This document shows, in pieces, positions 41,218-49,729 of a DNA stretch of 64,000 nt. The position numbers were made by a program, and so were the translations under genes. The notes below the pieces were generated by a model, which saw only the letters and a program-made list of their open reading frames with translations, had not been told where the DNA came from and did no database searches. Within the stretch, counting starts at the first letter, position 1, and the number at the start of each line of letters is the position of its first letter. Source of the DNA: Ruminococcaceae bacterium UBA1730. GTDB taxonomy: Bacteria > Bacillota > Clostridia > Oscillospirales > Acutalibacteraceae. The stretch covers positions 1 to 64,000 of the forward strand of contig DCII01000017.1 in NCBI GenBank assembly GCA_002315935.1, in the 5' to 3' direction.

Positions 41218-42939
41218 TCATCGAAGCGTTATGAAATCCTTTGCAAGCGAAACGATTGATTTTTTATCTTCATCCGAAAGAATTCCGCTCTGTTCGATTC
41301 TATCTGTTATATCGGAATGATTAGCTTCAAACCATTCATTCATTTCATTTATTCTGCCGTTCAGCCTGTCAAGCGGAACATCATTGAAAACCTTTGAAAG
41401 AACGGCAATCAATGTAATAACCTGCCTGTGAACGGGCATCGGTTTATACTGCGGCTGACGGAGCATATATGTCAGAACCTGACCGTATTTCAGCTGCTCA
41501 AGTGTTGCATCATCAAGGTCACTTGAAAACTGAGTGAAAACTTCCATTTCCTTATATTGCGAAAGGTCAAGCTTTATCGTTCCCGAAGCCTTTTTCATCG
41601 CCTTTGTCTGTGCAGCTCCGCCGACACGGGAAACGGAAAGACCGACATTGACCGCAGGTCTCTGACCGTCAAAGAAAAGCTCGCTTTCAAGAAAAATCTG
41701 ACCGTCTGTTATGGAAATAATATTTGTGGGGATATATGCAGAAACATCGCCCGATTGTGTTTCAACAATCGGAAGAGCGGTCATGCTTCCACCGCCCTTT
41801 TCATCGCTGAGATTTGCAGAGCGTTCAAGAAGCCTTGAATGAAGGTAGAAAACATCTCCGGGATAAGCTTCTCTGCCGGGTGACCTTTCAAGAAGAAGGC
41901 TTAGGGTTCTGTATGCGGCGGCGTGCTTTGATAAATCATCATAAACGATAAGAACATCCTTGCCCTTATTCATGAAATATTCTCCGAGAGAGCATCCCGA
42001 ATAAGGAGCAATATATTGAAGAGGAGCAGAGTCGGAAGCAGAAGCATTGACAACAATCGTATAATCCATTGCTCCGAATTTTCTGAGCTTTGTAACAAGA
42101 GAAGCAACCGAGCTTGATTTCTGACCGATTGCAACATAGATGCAGATAACATCCTTGCCCTTCTGATTGATTATCGCATCAACCGCAATTGCGGTTTTTC
42201 CGGTCTGACGGTCTCCGATAATAAGCTCACGCTGACCCTTACCAACAGGAAACATGGAATCAATCACAAGAAGTCCCGTCTGAATTGGGCTGTCAACAGG
42301 CTTTCTGTCAACAATTCCGGGGGCAGGACCTTCAATCGGATAATAGTCAGCTTCCTTGATTTCACCTGCTCCGTCAATCGGCTTTCCGAGAGAATCAACT
42401 ACCCTGCCGATAAAGCCTTCACCAACGGGAATGCCTGCCGTTTTGCCTGTCCTTCTGACAAGACTACCTTCGGAAACGGACTCATCTTCGTCAAAAAGAA
42501 TACAGCCGACTTCATTTTCACGAAGCTCCTGAACCATTCCACGAACGCCAGATTCAAAAATAAGAATTTCTCCGAAGGTTGCATTTTCAAGCCCGTCAAC
42601 ATAGGCAATGCCGTCACCGACAGATAAAACTCTTCCTATTTCTTCGGCAACTGCTTCGGGAACAAATTTCTCAAGCTTATCCTTCAGAAGAGGAATAACA
42701 TTTTCTTTTGATGAAACTGATTTTATTGCAGAATTAAGCTGACGAAGCATCCCTTCGCCGCTCCAGTCAAAAACATCAGATTCAATTTCAAGCCTGAAGC
42801 CTTTTTTGATTGAGGCATCATGCTTCCATATCAGCTTATAATCAGCATGATACTTTTCACGGAAGAATTCGATAAATCTTTTTTCCTGAACGCTGTTCGG
42901 AGCAACATCCGAAAAAAGAACGGCAATTTTATTATTCAT
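41218..42939 (-). CDS. atpA: F1 ATP synthase subunit alpha with N-terminal delta-like domain
   Basis: 573 residues, ~65-70 longer than usual alpha. From about residue 80 it is a normal alpha subunit: SVGDGIAYVDGL (~106-117), Walker A GDRQTGKTAIA, and the C-terminal helical domain. The first ~75 residues instead resemble the C-terminal domain of subunit delta/OSCP: a helix (EKRFIEFFREKYH), then HDASIKKGFRLEI and DVFDWSGEGMLRQLNSAI, comparable to delta's D-x-S-[LI]-x-GGF...V-x-D-x-S...L-x-R-L. No separate atpH lies between atpF and atpA, where it belongs. The ATG overlaps the atpF stop and is preceded by GGAAGTGGCAAGG. Domain assignment is by motif reading; the functional fusion is inference. 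Confidence 0.92.
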   Translation of the reverse strand: MNNKIAVLFSDVAPNSVQEKRFIEFFREKYHADYKLIWKHDASIKKGFRLEIESDVFDWSGEGMLRQLNSAIKSVSSKENVIPLLKDKLEKFVPEAVAEEIGRVLSVGDGIAYVDGLENATFGEILIFESGVRGMVQELRENEVGCILFDEDESVSEGSLVRRTGKTAGIPVGEGFIGRVVDSLGKPIDGAGEIKEADYYPIEGPAPGIVDRKPVDSPIQTGLLVIDSMFPVGKGQRELIIGDRQTGKTAIAVDAIINQKGKDVICIYVAIGQKSSSVASLVTKLRKFGAMDYTIVVNASASDSAPLQYIAPYSGCSLGEYFMNKGKDVLIVYDDLSKHAAAYRTLSLLLERSPGREAYPGDVFYLHSRLLERSANLSDEKGGGSMTALPIVETQSGDVSAYIPTNIISITDGQIFLESELFFDGQRPAVNVGLSVSRVGGAAQTKAMKKASGTIKLDLSQYKEMEVFTQFSSDLDDATLEQLKYGQVLTYMLRQPQYKPMPVHRQVITLIAVLSKVFNDVPLDRLNGRINEMNEWFEANHSDITDRIEQSGILSDEDKKSIVSLAKDFITLR

Positions 42940-43423
42940 CCTTGCCACTTCCTTCGGCGTTATCAAGGAATTTATCGAAAGCCTCCGAGGTGTCGGAGAA
43001 AACTATTTTTTCTGCGGCAGACGAAACCATATCCGTAATTTCGGAATTCGCCTGTGAAAAAATCGAATCTCTTTCGATTTTTGCCTGAGCTACTGCCTTG
43101 GCAACAATGCCGTCAGCCTGCTCCCTTGCCTTTTCTATTCTTGCAGAATTTTCTGCTTCAAGAATTTTATTCGCCTCAGCCTTTTTTAATTCTATCTCTT
43201 TATCGACCGAAGAAAGCTTTTCGTTATATTCTTTCAGAAGCCTGTCCGCATCAGAAAGCTTTTCATTTGCCTTATCGTCCATTTCTTTATAAAAATCTTC
43301 TCTTTTATCAATAAATGATTTTACGGGCTTGTAAAGAAGAAAATAAAGAATTACAAACAGAAGAAAAGAATTGAAAATGTGAAGCAGAACCTGCTGAAAA
43401 TCTATGTTAAGCGGTAAATTCAC
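42932..43423 (-). CDS. atpF: F0 ATP synthase subunit b
   Basis: 163 residues. One N-terminal membrane span (LLHIFNSFLLFVILYFLLY) followed by the conserved KPVKSFIDKRED and a long charged coiled coil to the C-terminus. It forms the peripheral stalk dimer that normally binds the delta C-terminal domain; here that partner would be the N-terminal extension of alpha. It lies 19 bp after atpE and overlaps atpA by 8 bp. Length is normal, and it is not fused to delta. Confidence 0.95.
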   Translation of the reverse strand: MNLPLNIDFQQVLLHIFNSFLLFVILYFLLYKPVKSFIDKREDFYKEMDDKANEKLSDADRLLKEYNEKLSSVDKEIELKKAEANKILEAENSARIEKAREQADGIVAKAVAQAKIERDSIFSQANSEITDMVSSAAEKIVFSDTSEAFDKFLDNAEGSGKDE

Positions 43424-43442
43424 TTAAATCAATCCTTCCGGT

Positions 43443-43820
43443 TTATAATACAAAGATAATTAGAATCGCAACAATAAGTGCATAAATTATAGCCGTTTCA
43501 ATGAAGACAAGACCGAGCATAAGGCTTGTTCTGATATTGCCTGCGGCTTCAGGCTGGCGGGCAATACCGTCTGATGATTTTGAAATAGCTATCGCCATTC
43601 CGATTGCACCGGCCGCCGCAACAACGGCAATGCAGATTCCTGCGGCAATGGCTTTGGTTGATATTGTCTTTTCCTTCGCAACCTCAACCGCATCATCAGT
43701 TTGTTCTGCGGCTGTTGCTTCGGCGGAAGCTGCTTCGTCGGCAAACGCAGGAGCGGCTACCGAAAAGACAACAAGTGACATAATAAGAACTGCTAATAAA
43801 ATTTTAACTGTATTTTTCAT
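43443..43820 (-). CDS. atpE: F0 ATP synthase subunit c with N-terminal extension
   Basis: 125 residues, about 45-50 longer than ordinary c. Residues 1-27 look like a signal peptide (KILLAVLIMSLVVFSVA, then APAFA before DEAAS), followed by an acidic/Ala linker to ~52. The hairpin itself is standard: helix 1 AIAAGICIAVVAAAGAIGMA, loop ARQPEA (88-92), helix 2 with the ion-carrying Glu108 in VFIETAIIYALI. At the position where Na+-binding c subunits have Gln in helix 1, Met is found, which favours protons. The leader may be cleaved or may help insertion. Confidence 0.92.
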   Translation of the reverse strand: MKNTVKILLAVLIMSLVVFSVAAPAFADEAASAEATAAEQTDDAVEVAKEKTISTKAIAAGICIAVVAAAGAIGMAIAISKSSDGIARQPEAAGNIRTSLMLGLVFIETAIIYALIVAILIIFVL

Positions 43821-43841
43821 TTTGAATACCTCCGAAAATTT

Positions 43842-44654
43842 TTAATTTTTCTTTTTTGACGGTTCCGACACTTCGCCGTAGAAAAGAGCTGTGAGCATCG
43901 TCAAAACATAAGCCTGAATAAGTGCATGAAGAAGAGTGAACATTACTCCGACAAAAACCGGAAGAACAAAGCTTAAGGATAAATAATAATATACAAGCTC
44001 CGTAACAAGTGCACCGCTGAGCAAGGCACCGAAAAGACGGAAGCTCATTGAAATCGGCAGGGAAAAATCCTTGAGGGTGTTTCCCAGTCCCTTGAAGCCG
44101 TTTCCGACTATGCCGCCCGAAAGAATTATCGTGTAGGACAAAACGCCGAGACCTATTGCTCCGTTTATATCCGAAAGCGGAGCAGGAAGAGTGACCGATG
44201 CTCCTTCTGTTGTTACTGCCTGAAAACCGAGCATTTCAAACATCGTGCTCATAAATATATATGCTCCGGCTGTGAAAACATATGCTCCGAGAAACCCGTT
44301 CCTGTGAGGACTGTTTGACCTTGCAAGTCCGTCAAATAAACCGACACCCTGTTCAAGAAGAAGCTGAAATCTGCCCGGTATGATTGTGAATTTCGGAATA
44401 ACAAAAATTCTTACAATCAACGCAAAAACAAAAAGAATTGCCGTTACGCAGAATGCGGAAACAAGTCCCGGATTTACCTCGACAACGCCGAAAAGGTTAA
44501 TCTTCGCCGATTCATGAAGAACAGCATCAAGCATTATCTCCTGAATTGTTTCTTCCTTTTGATACATTCCGTCAGTCAGAATTATTCCGGCAAGAAGCAT
44601 TGCCCCGATAACGGAGAAAATAATAATACTTCTTGTTCTTTTCTTTCTACTCAT
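43842..44654 (-). CDS. atpB: F0 ATP synthase subunit a
   Basis: 270 residues, multi-span. The essential arginine lies in ISMSFRLFGALLSGALV; LPISMSFRLFG and the last helix HALIQAYVLTMLTALFYG, with the conserved Gln, are intact. It forms the ion half-channels against the c-ring. The start is the ATG six bases after AAGGGAGATGATC, an extended match to the 16S anti-Shine-Dalgarno; the ATG inside that stretch is rejected. First gene of the operon, 143 bp from cotJC. No atpI gene precedes it, and I find no convincing promoter by eye. Confidence 0.94.
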   Translation of the reverse strand: MSRKKRTRSIIIFSVIGAMLLAGIILTDGMYQKEETIQEIMLDAVLHESAKINLFGVVEVNPGLVSAFCVTAILFVFALIVRIFVIPKFTIIPGRFQLLLEQGVGLFDGLARSNSPHRNGFLGAYVFTAGAYIFMSTMFEMLGFQAVTTEGASVTLPAPLSDINGAIGLGVLSYTIILSGGIVGNGFKGLGNTLKDFSLPISMSFRLFGALLSGALVTELVYYYLSLSFVLPVFVGVMFTLLHALIQAYVLTMLTALFYGEVSEPSKKKN

Positions 44655-44766
44655 TGTGCCGATCATCTCCCTTCAAAATAAAGATAACCATGTAAACGAA
44701 TGTATATTATACTCAAAAAAACGAAAAATTCAATACTTAACAAAAAAATTTTTTGTGTCAAATCAG

Positions 44767-44801
44767 AATAATATCCCCACCTGTTAAGCGGGGATATTAT
44801 T
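44767..44801 (-). terminator. Terminator of cotJABC
   Basis: Perfect 12-bp stem AATAATATCCCC / GGGGATATTATT with an 11-nt loop, 9 bp after the cotJC stop codon. The following U-tract is poor. Confidence 0.65.
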
Positions 44802-44810
44802 GCGGTTACT

Positions 44811-45419
44811 TTATTTATTACATTTAATATCAAATGCCGGATTGAAAGCGTAAAAATTCTGAGAATCAAGTCTGTCGGTTGCAAGGCGTAAGCCCTCGCC
44901 GAAACGCTGAAAATGAACTATTTCTCTTTCACGCAGGAATTTTATAGGCTCTCTGACATCGGGGTCATCAACAAGGCGAAGAATATTATCGTAGGTTGTT
45001 CTTGCTTTCTGTTCAGCGGCAAGGTTTTCGGTAAGGTCGGTTATAACATCGCCCTTGCTCTGAAGATATGCCGCAGTAAACGGAACGCCCGAAGCGGCGG
45101 AAGGATAAACACCCGTTGTATGGTCAACAAAATAAGCGTCAAAGCCCGACTTCTTTATTTCGTCTTCTGTGAGATTTCTTGTCAGCTGATAAACAATCGC
45201 TCCAATCATTTCAAGGTGACCCAGCTCTTCCGTTCCGATGTCAGTCAAAAGACCCTTAAGCTCGTTATACGGCATCGAAAATCTCTGGCTTAAATATCTC
45301 AGCGAAGCTCCGAGCTCGCCATCCGGACCGCCATATTGAGAAATAATAATTTTTGCGTAAACGGGATTTGGATTTTTTATTCTTACGGGATACTGTAATT
45401 TCTTTTCATAACTAAACAT
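44811..45419 (-). CDS. cotJC: Spore coat protein CotJC (manganese-catalase family)
   Basis: 202 residues. Four-helix-bundle manganese catalase fold: GELGASLRYLSQRF, DIGTEELGHLEMIGAIV (Glu and His ligands), ENLAAEQKARTTYDNIL and LREREIVHFQRFGE. The C-terminus is CotJC-like. CotJC lies in the spore coat and may remove peroxide. The ATG overlaps the cotJB stop (TGATG), so the genes are coupled. A longer in-frame extension into cotJB is rejected. Confidence 0.93.
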   Translation of the reverse strand: MFSYEKKLQYPVRIKNPNPVYAKIIISQYGGPDGELGASLRYLSQRFSMPYNELKGLLTDIGTEELGHLEMIGAIVYQLTRNLTEDEIKKSGFDAYFVDHTTGVYPSAASGVPFTAAYLQSKGDVITDLTENLAAEQKARTTYDNILRLVDDPDVREPIKFLREREIVHFQRFGEGLRLATDRLDSQNFYAFNPAFDIKCNK

Positions 45420-45676
45420 CAGCAGCCACACTCCTCGTTCTCCCAGGGCCACGGTCCCTTGAGCCATTCAACGCCTTCGGCAGTCTCCGGCGAGAGATAA
45501 TAATATTTATCTTCAAAATCATTTTTCATAACCGAATATTTCATTCTGCATTTGTTATATTTTTCAACCATCCTCAGGTCATCCGGGTGAGTGTCAAGAT
45601 ACAGGTGCATTTCCCACAAAACAAATTCCTGTGCACTCAGGTTCTTCAATGCGTTGTTTCTGTTATTCATATTCAT
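45419..45676 (-). CDS. cotJB: Spore coat protein CotJB
   Basis: About 85 residues; the chosen ATG is six bases after GGGAAGAG, with neighbouring in-frame ATGs at 45682 and 45670 as alternatives. The family core LSAQEFVLWEMHLYLDTHPDD is plain, followed by a Tyr-rich segment and the C-terminal tail GPWPWENEECGC, typical of CotJB. It overlaps both cotJA and cotJC by a few bases. Confidence 0.92.
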   Translation of the reverse strand: MNMNNRNNALKNLSAQEFVLWEMHLYLDTHPDDLRMVEKYNKCRMKYSVMKNDFEDKYYYLSPETAEGVEWLKGPWPWENEECGC

Positions 45677-45924
45677 CTGCATCTCTTCCCAAGAAAAGGC
45701 TTATCGAGTGACGGAAAAAGGGTTCCGCTTTCGAGAGCTTTCATTTCGTCATAGCAATTTGTATCTGTCTGCCACGGCACATAAAGCATTGCAGGAACCG
45801 AATCCGGCGGAAGAATTGCGTTATTCTGTTTCTTCTGCTCCGGCACTGTTCGCCTCTGATTATATCTGTAATCTTGCAGAATAATCATTCCTTTCGTTGA
45901 ATTTGAGGTTATCCTCTTTGACAT
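45673..45924 (-). CDS. cotJA: Spore coat associated protein CotJA
   Basis: Up to 83 residues. The C-terminal half matches CotJA: MLYVPWQTDTNCYD, then ALESGTLFPSLDKPFLG. The N-terminus is uncertain: the first ATG has no ribosome binding site, while GAAAGGA directly abuts an ATG 12 codons later (45888). The true start may be there or slightly inside. The sigma E-type -10-like sequence CATAAAAT overlaps the first ATG, which argues for a later start. First gene of cotJABC. Confidence 0.8.
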   Translation of the reverse strand: MSKRITSNSTKGMIILQDYRYNQRRTVPEQKKQNNAILPPDSVPAMLYVPWQTDTNCYDEMKALESGTLFPSLDKPFLGKRCR

Positions 45925-45970
45925 TTTATGCCAAAATGAAGAAATCTGTTAATTCTTTTATGCAATACTA

Positions 45971-45998
45971 TTGACATATAAATTATTTGGTATAAAAT
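45971..45998 (+). promoter_or_regulatory. Promoter of ABC exporter operon
   Basis: TTGACA-16 bp-TAAAAT, 34 bp upstream of the first ATG. Confidence 0.65.
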
Positions 45999-46032
45999 AT
46001 AAAAGTTAATAATTTAAAGAAAGGAAATAGAT

Positions 46033-47775
46033 ATGATTAAAAGGCTTTCAAAAAGCGTAAGAGAATACAAAAAGCCTGCCATAATCACCTTGTTGCTGAT
46101 AATCGGTGAAGCGGTAATTGAAACAATTATTCCATATATCACCGCCGAGCTTGTTAACAGAATCAAGGATGGCATTGATATGAATTACATAATCCGAACG
46201 GGAATAATTCTTATCGTTATGGCTTGCCTTTCCCTTATGTGCGGCGGATTTGCAGGCTTTACCTGTGCAAACGCTTCCGCCGGTTTTGCAAAAAACTTAA
46301 GGAAGGATATTTTCGGAAAAATTCAGGGATTCACATTTCAGAATATTGATAAATTTTCTTCCGCATCCCTTGTCACAAGAATGACTACCGATGTCAACAA
46401 TGTTCAGATGTCCTTCATGATGCTTATCCGAATTGCCATCAGAAGTCCGCTCATGCTCATTTTCTCGGTTGTTATGGCATTCATTATGGGCGGTAAGCTC
46501 GCCGCAACCTTCGTTGTTATCATCCCCGTTCTGACCTTCGGACTCATTATGATTGCAAAAAAAGCAATGCCTGCATTCAGAAGCGTTTTCAGAAAATACG
46601 ATAAGCTCAATGAATCCATTGAAGAAAATGTCAGAGCAATGAGAGTTGTCAAGGGCTTCTCAAGAGAAAACTACGAAAAGAAAAAGTTCAGGGATGCCTC
46701 CGACAACATCTGCGTTGACTTCACAAAGGCTGAAAAGATTGTTGCTCTCAACAGACCTATTATGCAGTTCTGCGTCAACTTCAACCTTGTTTTCATTCTT
46801 TATGTCGGCTCAAAAATGATTATCACGGGTGACGGTGCAAACATTGATGTCGGTCAGCTTTCGGCTATGCTCACCTACGGTTTTCAGGTGCTCATGTCAT
46901 TGATGATGCTTTCGATGATTTATGTTATGCTTACTCTTTCTGCCGAATCGGCAAAAAGAATCTGCGAGGTTCTTTCCGAAGAGCCTGCACTCACCAATCC
47001 CGAAAATCCGATTTATGAAATCAAAGACGGTTCAATTGATTTTGACGGTGTTAGCTTCAAATATTTCAAGCACGCAAAGCTCAGTGCACTGCTCAACATC
47101 GACCTTCATATTGAATCCGGAATGACAGTCGGCATTCTCGGCGGAACGGGTTCAAGCAAATCATCAATGGTTCAGCTCATTCCGAGACTTTATGACACAA
47201 CGGAAGGCGTTGTCAAAGTCGGCGGAGTTGATGTAAAAGATTATGATATTGAATCACTCAGAAGCTCGGTTGCAATGGTTCTTCAGAAAAATCTTCTTTT
47301 CTCGGGAACGATTAAAGAAAATCTGCGTTGGGGTAATGAAGATGCAACTGACGAAGAGCTGATTGAAGCCTGCAAGCTTGCACAGGCTGATGATTTCATT
47401 CAGGCTTTCCCTGATAAATATGACACCTTTATTGAGCAGGGCGGCTCAAATGTTTCAGGCGGTCAGAAGCAGAGAATCTGCATTGCAAGAGCGTTGCTCA
47501 AAAAGCCGAAAATTCTTATTCTTGACGATTCAACAAGTGCAGTTGATATGAAAACCGATGCAAAAATCAGAGAAGGCTTCAGAAAATTCATTCCGGAAAC
47601 AACAAAGCTTATTATTGCACAGAGAATTGCATCAATTCAGGATGCCGATCTGATTATTGTTATGGATAACGGAAAGATTGTTGCAACCGGCAAGCACGAT
47701 GACCTTCTTGCATCCTGCGGAATTTATCAGGAGGTTTATGCACAGCAGACAAACGGAGGTGATTCCGATGAATGA
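46033..47775 (+). CDS. ABC exporter half-transporter with degenerate catalytic site
   Basis: 580 residues: six-span type IV exporter domain (~15-310) then the ATPase domain. Walker A is GGTGSSKSSM, with Ser where Gly usually precedes Lys; signature NVSGGQKQR; Walker B ends ILILDDSTSAVD, with Asp instead of the catalytic Glu. Such a DD variant marks the non-catalytic-site partner of heterodimeric exporters (TM287/288 or BmrCD-type). Cargo may be drugs, peptides or lipids. The ATG follows AAGAAAGGAAA. It overlaps the next half-transporter gene by 8 bp. Confidence 0.92.
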   Translation: MIKRLSKSVREYKKPAIITLLLIIGEAVIETIIPYITAELVNRIKDGIDMNYIIRTGIILIVMACLSLMCGGFAGFTCANASAGFAKNLRKDIFGKIQGFTFQNIDKFSSASLVTRMTTDVNNVQMSFMMLIRIAIRSPLMLIFSVVMAFIMGGKLAATFVVIIPVLTFGLIMIAKKAMPAFRSVFRKYDKLNESIEENVRAMRVVKGFSRENYEKKKFRDASDNICVDFTKAEKIVALNRPIMQFCVNFNLVFILYVGSKMIITGDGANIDVGQLSAMLTYGFQVLMSLMMLSMIYVMLTLSAESAKRICEVLSEEPALTNPENPIYEIKDGSIDFDGVSFKYFKHAKLSALLNIDLHIESGMTVGILGGTGSSKSSMVQLIPRLYDTTEGVVKVGGVDVKDYDIESLRSSVAMVLQKNLLFSGTIKENLRWGNEDATDEELIEACKLAQADDFIQAFPDKYDTFIEQGGSNVSGGQKQRICIARALLKKPKILILDDSTSAVDMKTDAKIREGFRKFIPETTKLIIAQRIASIQDADLIIVMDNGKIVATGKHDDLLASCGIYQEVYAQQTNGGDSDE

Positions 47776-49669
47776 AAAAAAACCTGCGTTTGACGCAAAA
47801 GCACTCAAAAGAATCATAAAACTTCTGTTTGAGTTTTATCCCGTTATGTTCCCTGCCACAATTGTCTGCATTATTTTCTCCGCAGTAACTGCTTCAATCC
47901 CTGCTCTTTTCATCCAGAAGGTTATTGCCGTTATCGAAAAATGGGTTGAAACCCGTGACTGGATTGCCGCAAAGGCGGAAATAGTTCCGATGCTTCTTAT
48001 TCTTTGCGTTCTCTATGTTCTTTCGATTTTATCGGTCTTTATCTACACAAGACTGATGGCAGTTATAACACAGGGTTACCTCTCAAAGCTTCGTTGCAAG
48101 ATGTTTGACAGTATGCAGAATCTGCCGATTAAATATTTTGACACAAACAAGCACGGCGACATAATGAGCCATTACACAAATGATATTGATGCCATCAGAG
48201 AGCTTATTTCCCAGTCAATCCCCGCTCTTATCAATTCGCTGACTATCGTTCTTGCGGTTCTCGCAATTATGCTTTATTTCAGCGTTTGGCTCACCGTTAT
48301 CGTTCTTGTCGGCGTCTTCTTCATGCTTCTTGTTTCAAAGAAGGTCGGCGGCGGCTCGGCAAAATATTTTGTTAAAAATCAGATTTCCATGGGCAAAGCA
48401 GAAGGCTTTGTTCAGGAAATGATGAACGGTCAGAAGGTTATCAAGGTTTTCTGCCACGAAAAAGAATGCATGGATGAATTTGACAATGTCAACGAAGCTC
48501 TCTGCAACGATTGCAGAAAAGCACACGCCTATGCAAATGTTCTCGGACCGATTATTCAGAATATCGGCAACGTTCTTTATGTTATTATGGCAATGATCGG
48601 CGGACTTTTCATCATTCTCAAAGTTAAAAATCTAAGCTTTATGGGATACGCAACTCTTGAAATCAGCGTTCTTGTTCCGTTTCTCAATATGGTAAAGCAG
48701 TTCACAGGCAATGTTAATCAGCTTTCACAGCAGATAAATCTTATCGTTATGGCTGCGGCAGGCGGAAGCAGAATTTTCTCTCTCATGGATGAAGAACCCG
48801 AATCTGATGACGGTTATGTTACGCTCGTCAATGCCGAAATTGATGAAAACGGAAATGTTAAAGAAACCGATAAGAGAACGGGAAAATGGGCATGGAAGCA
48901 TCCTCACGGTGACGGAACAACAACCTATACTCCCCTTCGTGGCGATGTCAGAATGGTTAATGTTGACTTCTCATATAAGGCGGATAAACAGATTCTTTAT
49001 GATGTTTCTGTTTACGCAGAACCCGGTCAGAAGGTTGCTTTTGTCGGTGCAACAGGTGCAGGAAAAACAACAATCACCAATCTGATTAACAGATTTTATG
49101 ACATTGAAGACGGAAAAATCCGTTATGACGGAATCAATATCAACAAAATCAGAAAATCAGATTTAAGGCGTTCCCTCGGTATAGTTCTTCAGGATACCAA
49201 CCTTTTCACGGGAACGGTTATTGACAACATCCGTTACGGCAGACTCGATGCAACCGATATTGAATGCATGAAGGCCGCAGAGCTTGCAGGAGCTGATGAC
49301 TTCATAACAAGACTTCCCAACGGATACAACACGGAGCTTACCAACAACGGTTCAAATCTTTCGCAGGGTCAGCGTCAGCTCATTGCGATTGCAAGAGCGG
49401 CTGTTGCAGACCCTCCTGTTATGATTCTTGACGAAGCAACATCTTCAATTGACACAAGAACAGAAGCTATCGTTCAGCGTGGCATGGATAAGCTGATGGA
49501 AGGAAGAACGGTTTTTGTTATCGCTCACAGACTTTCAACGGTTATGAATTCCGATATAATTATGGTTCTTGACCACGGCAGAATAATCGAAAAAGGAAGC
49601 CATCAGAAGCTTATTGAAGAAAAAGGAACATATTATCAGCTGTATACCGGTGCATTTGAGCTTGAATAA
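47768..49669 (+). CDS. ABC exporter half-transporter, catalytic partner
   Basis: 633 residues from the ATG after GGAGGTGAT. Six membrane spans are followed by an ATPase domain with canonical Walker A (GATGAGKTT), signature NLSQGQRQL and Walker B VMILDEATSSID with the catalytic Glu, so it complements the degenerate site of its partner. An insert between membrane and nucleotide-binding domains (~380-430; KETDKRTGKWAWKHPHGDG) is longer than usual. The pair is presumably one heterodimeric exporter in the cytoplasmic membrane. Confidence 0.93.
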   Translation: MNEKKPAFDAKALKRIIKLLFEFYPVMFPATIVCIIFSAVTASIPALFIQKVIAVIEKWVETRDWIAAKAEIVPMLLILCVLYVLSILSVFIYTRLMAVITQGYLSKLRCKMFDSMQNLPIKYFDTNKHGDIMSHYTNDIDAIRELISQSIPALINSLTIVLAVLAIMLYFSVWLTVIVLVGVFFMLLVSKKVGGGSAKYFVKNQISMGKAEGFVQEMMNGQKVIKVFCHEKECMDEFDNVNEALCNDCRKAHAYANVLGPIIQNIGNVLYVIMAMIGGLFIILKVKNLSFMGYATLEISVLVPFLNMVKQFTGNVNQLSQQINLIVMAAAGGSRIFSLMDEEPESDDGYVTLVNAEIDENGNVKETDKRTGKWAWKHPHGDGTTTYTPLRGDVRMVNVDFSYKADKQILYDVSVYAEPGQKVAFVGATGAGKTTITNLINRFYDIEDGKIRYDGININKIRKSDLRRSLGIVLQDTNLFTGTVIDNIRYGRLDATDIECMKAAELAGADDFITRLPNGYNTELTNNGSNLSQGQRQLIAIARAAVADPPVMILDEATSSIDTRTEAIVQRGMDKLMEGRTVFVIAHRLSTVMNSDIIMVLDHGRIIEKGSHQKLIEEKGTYYQLYTGAFELE

Positions 49670-49689
49670 AAACAGGCATAAAAATAGCA

Positions 49690-49726
49690 GGGGCTGTCGC
49701 ATTTAGATGTGACAGCCCCATTTTTG
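49690..49726 (+). terminator. Terminator of ABC exporter operon
   Basis: GGGGCTGTC-(GCATTTAGATGT)-GACAGCCCC followed by ATTTTTG, 20 bp after the stop; the inner loop bases also pair. Confidence 0.9.
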
Positions 49727-49729
49727 CAA

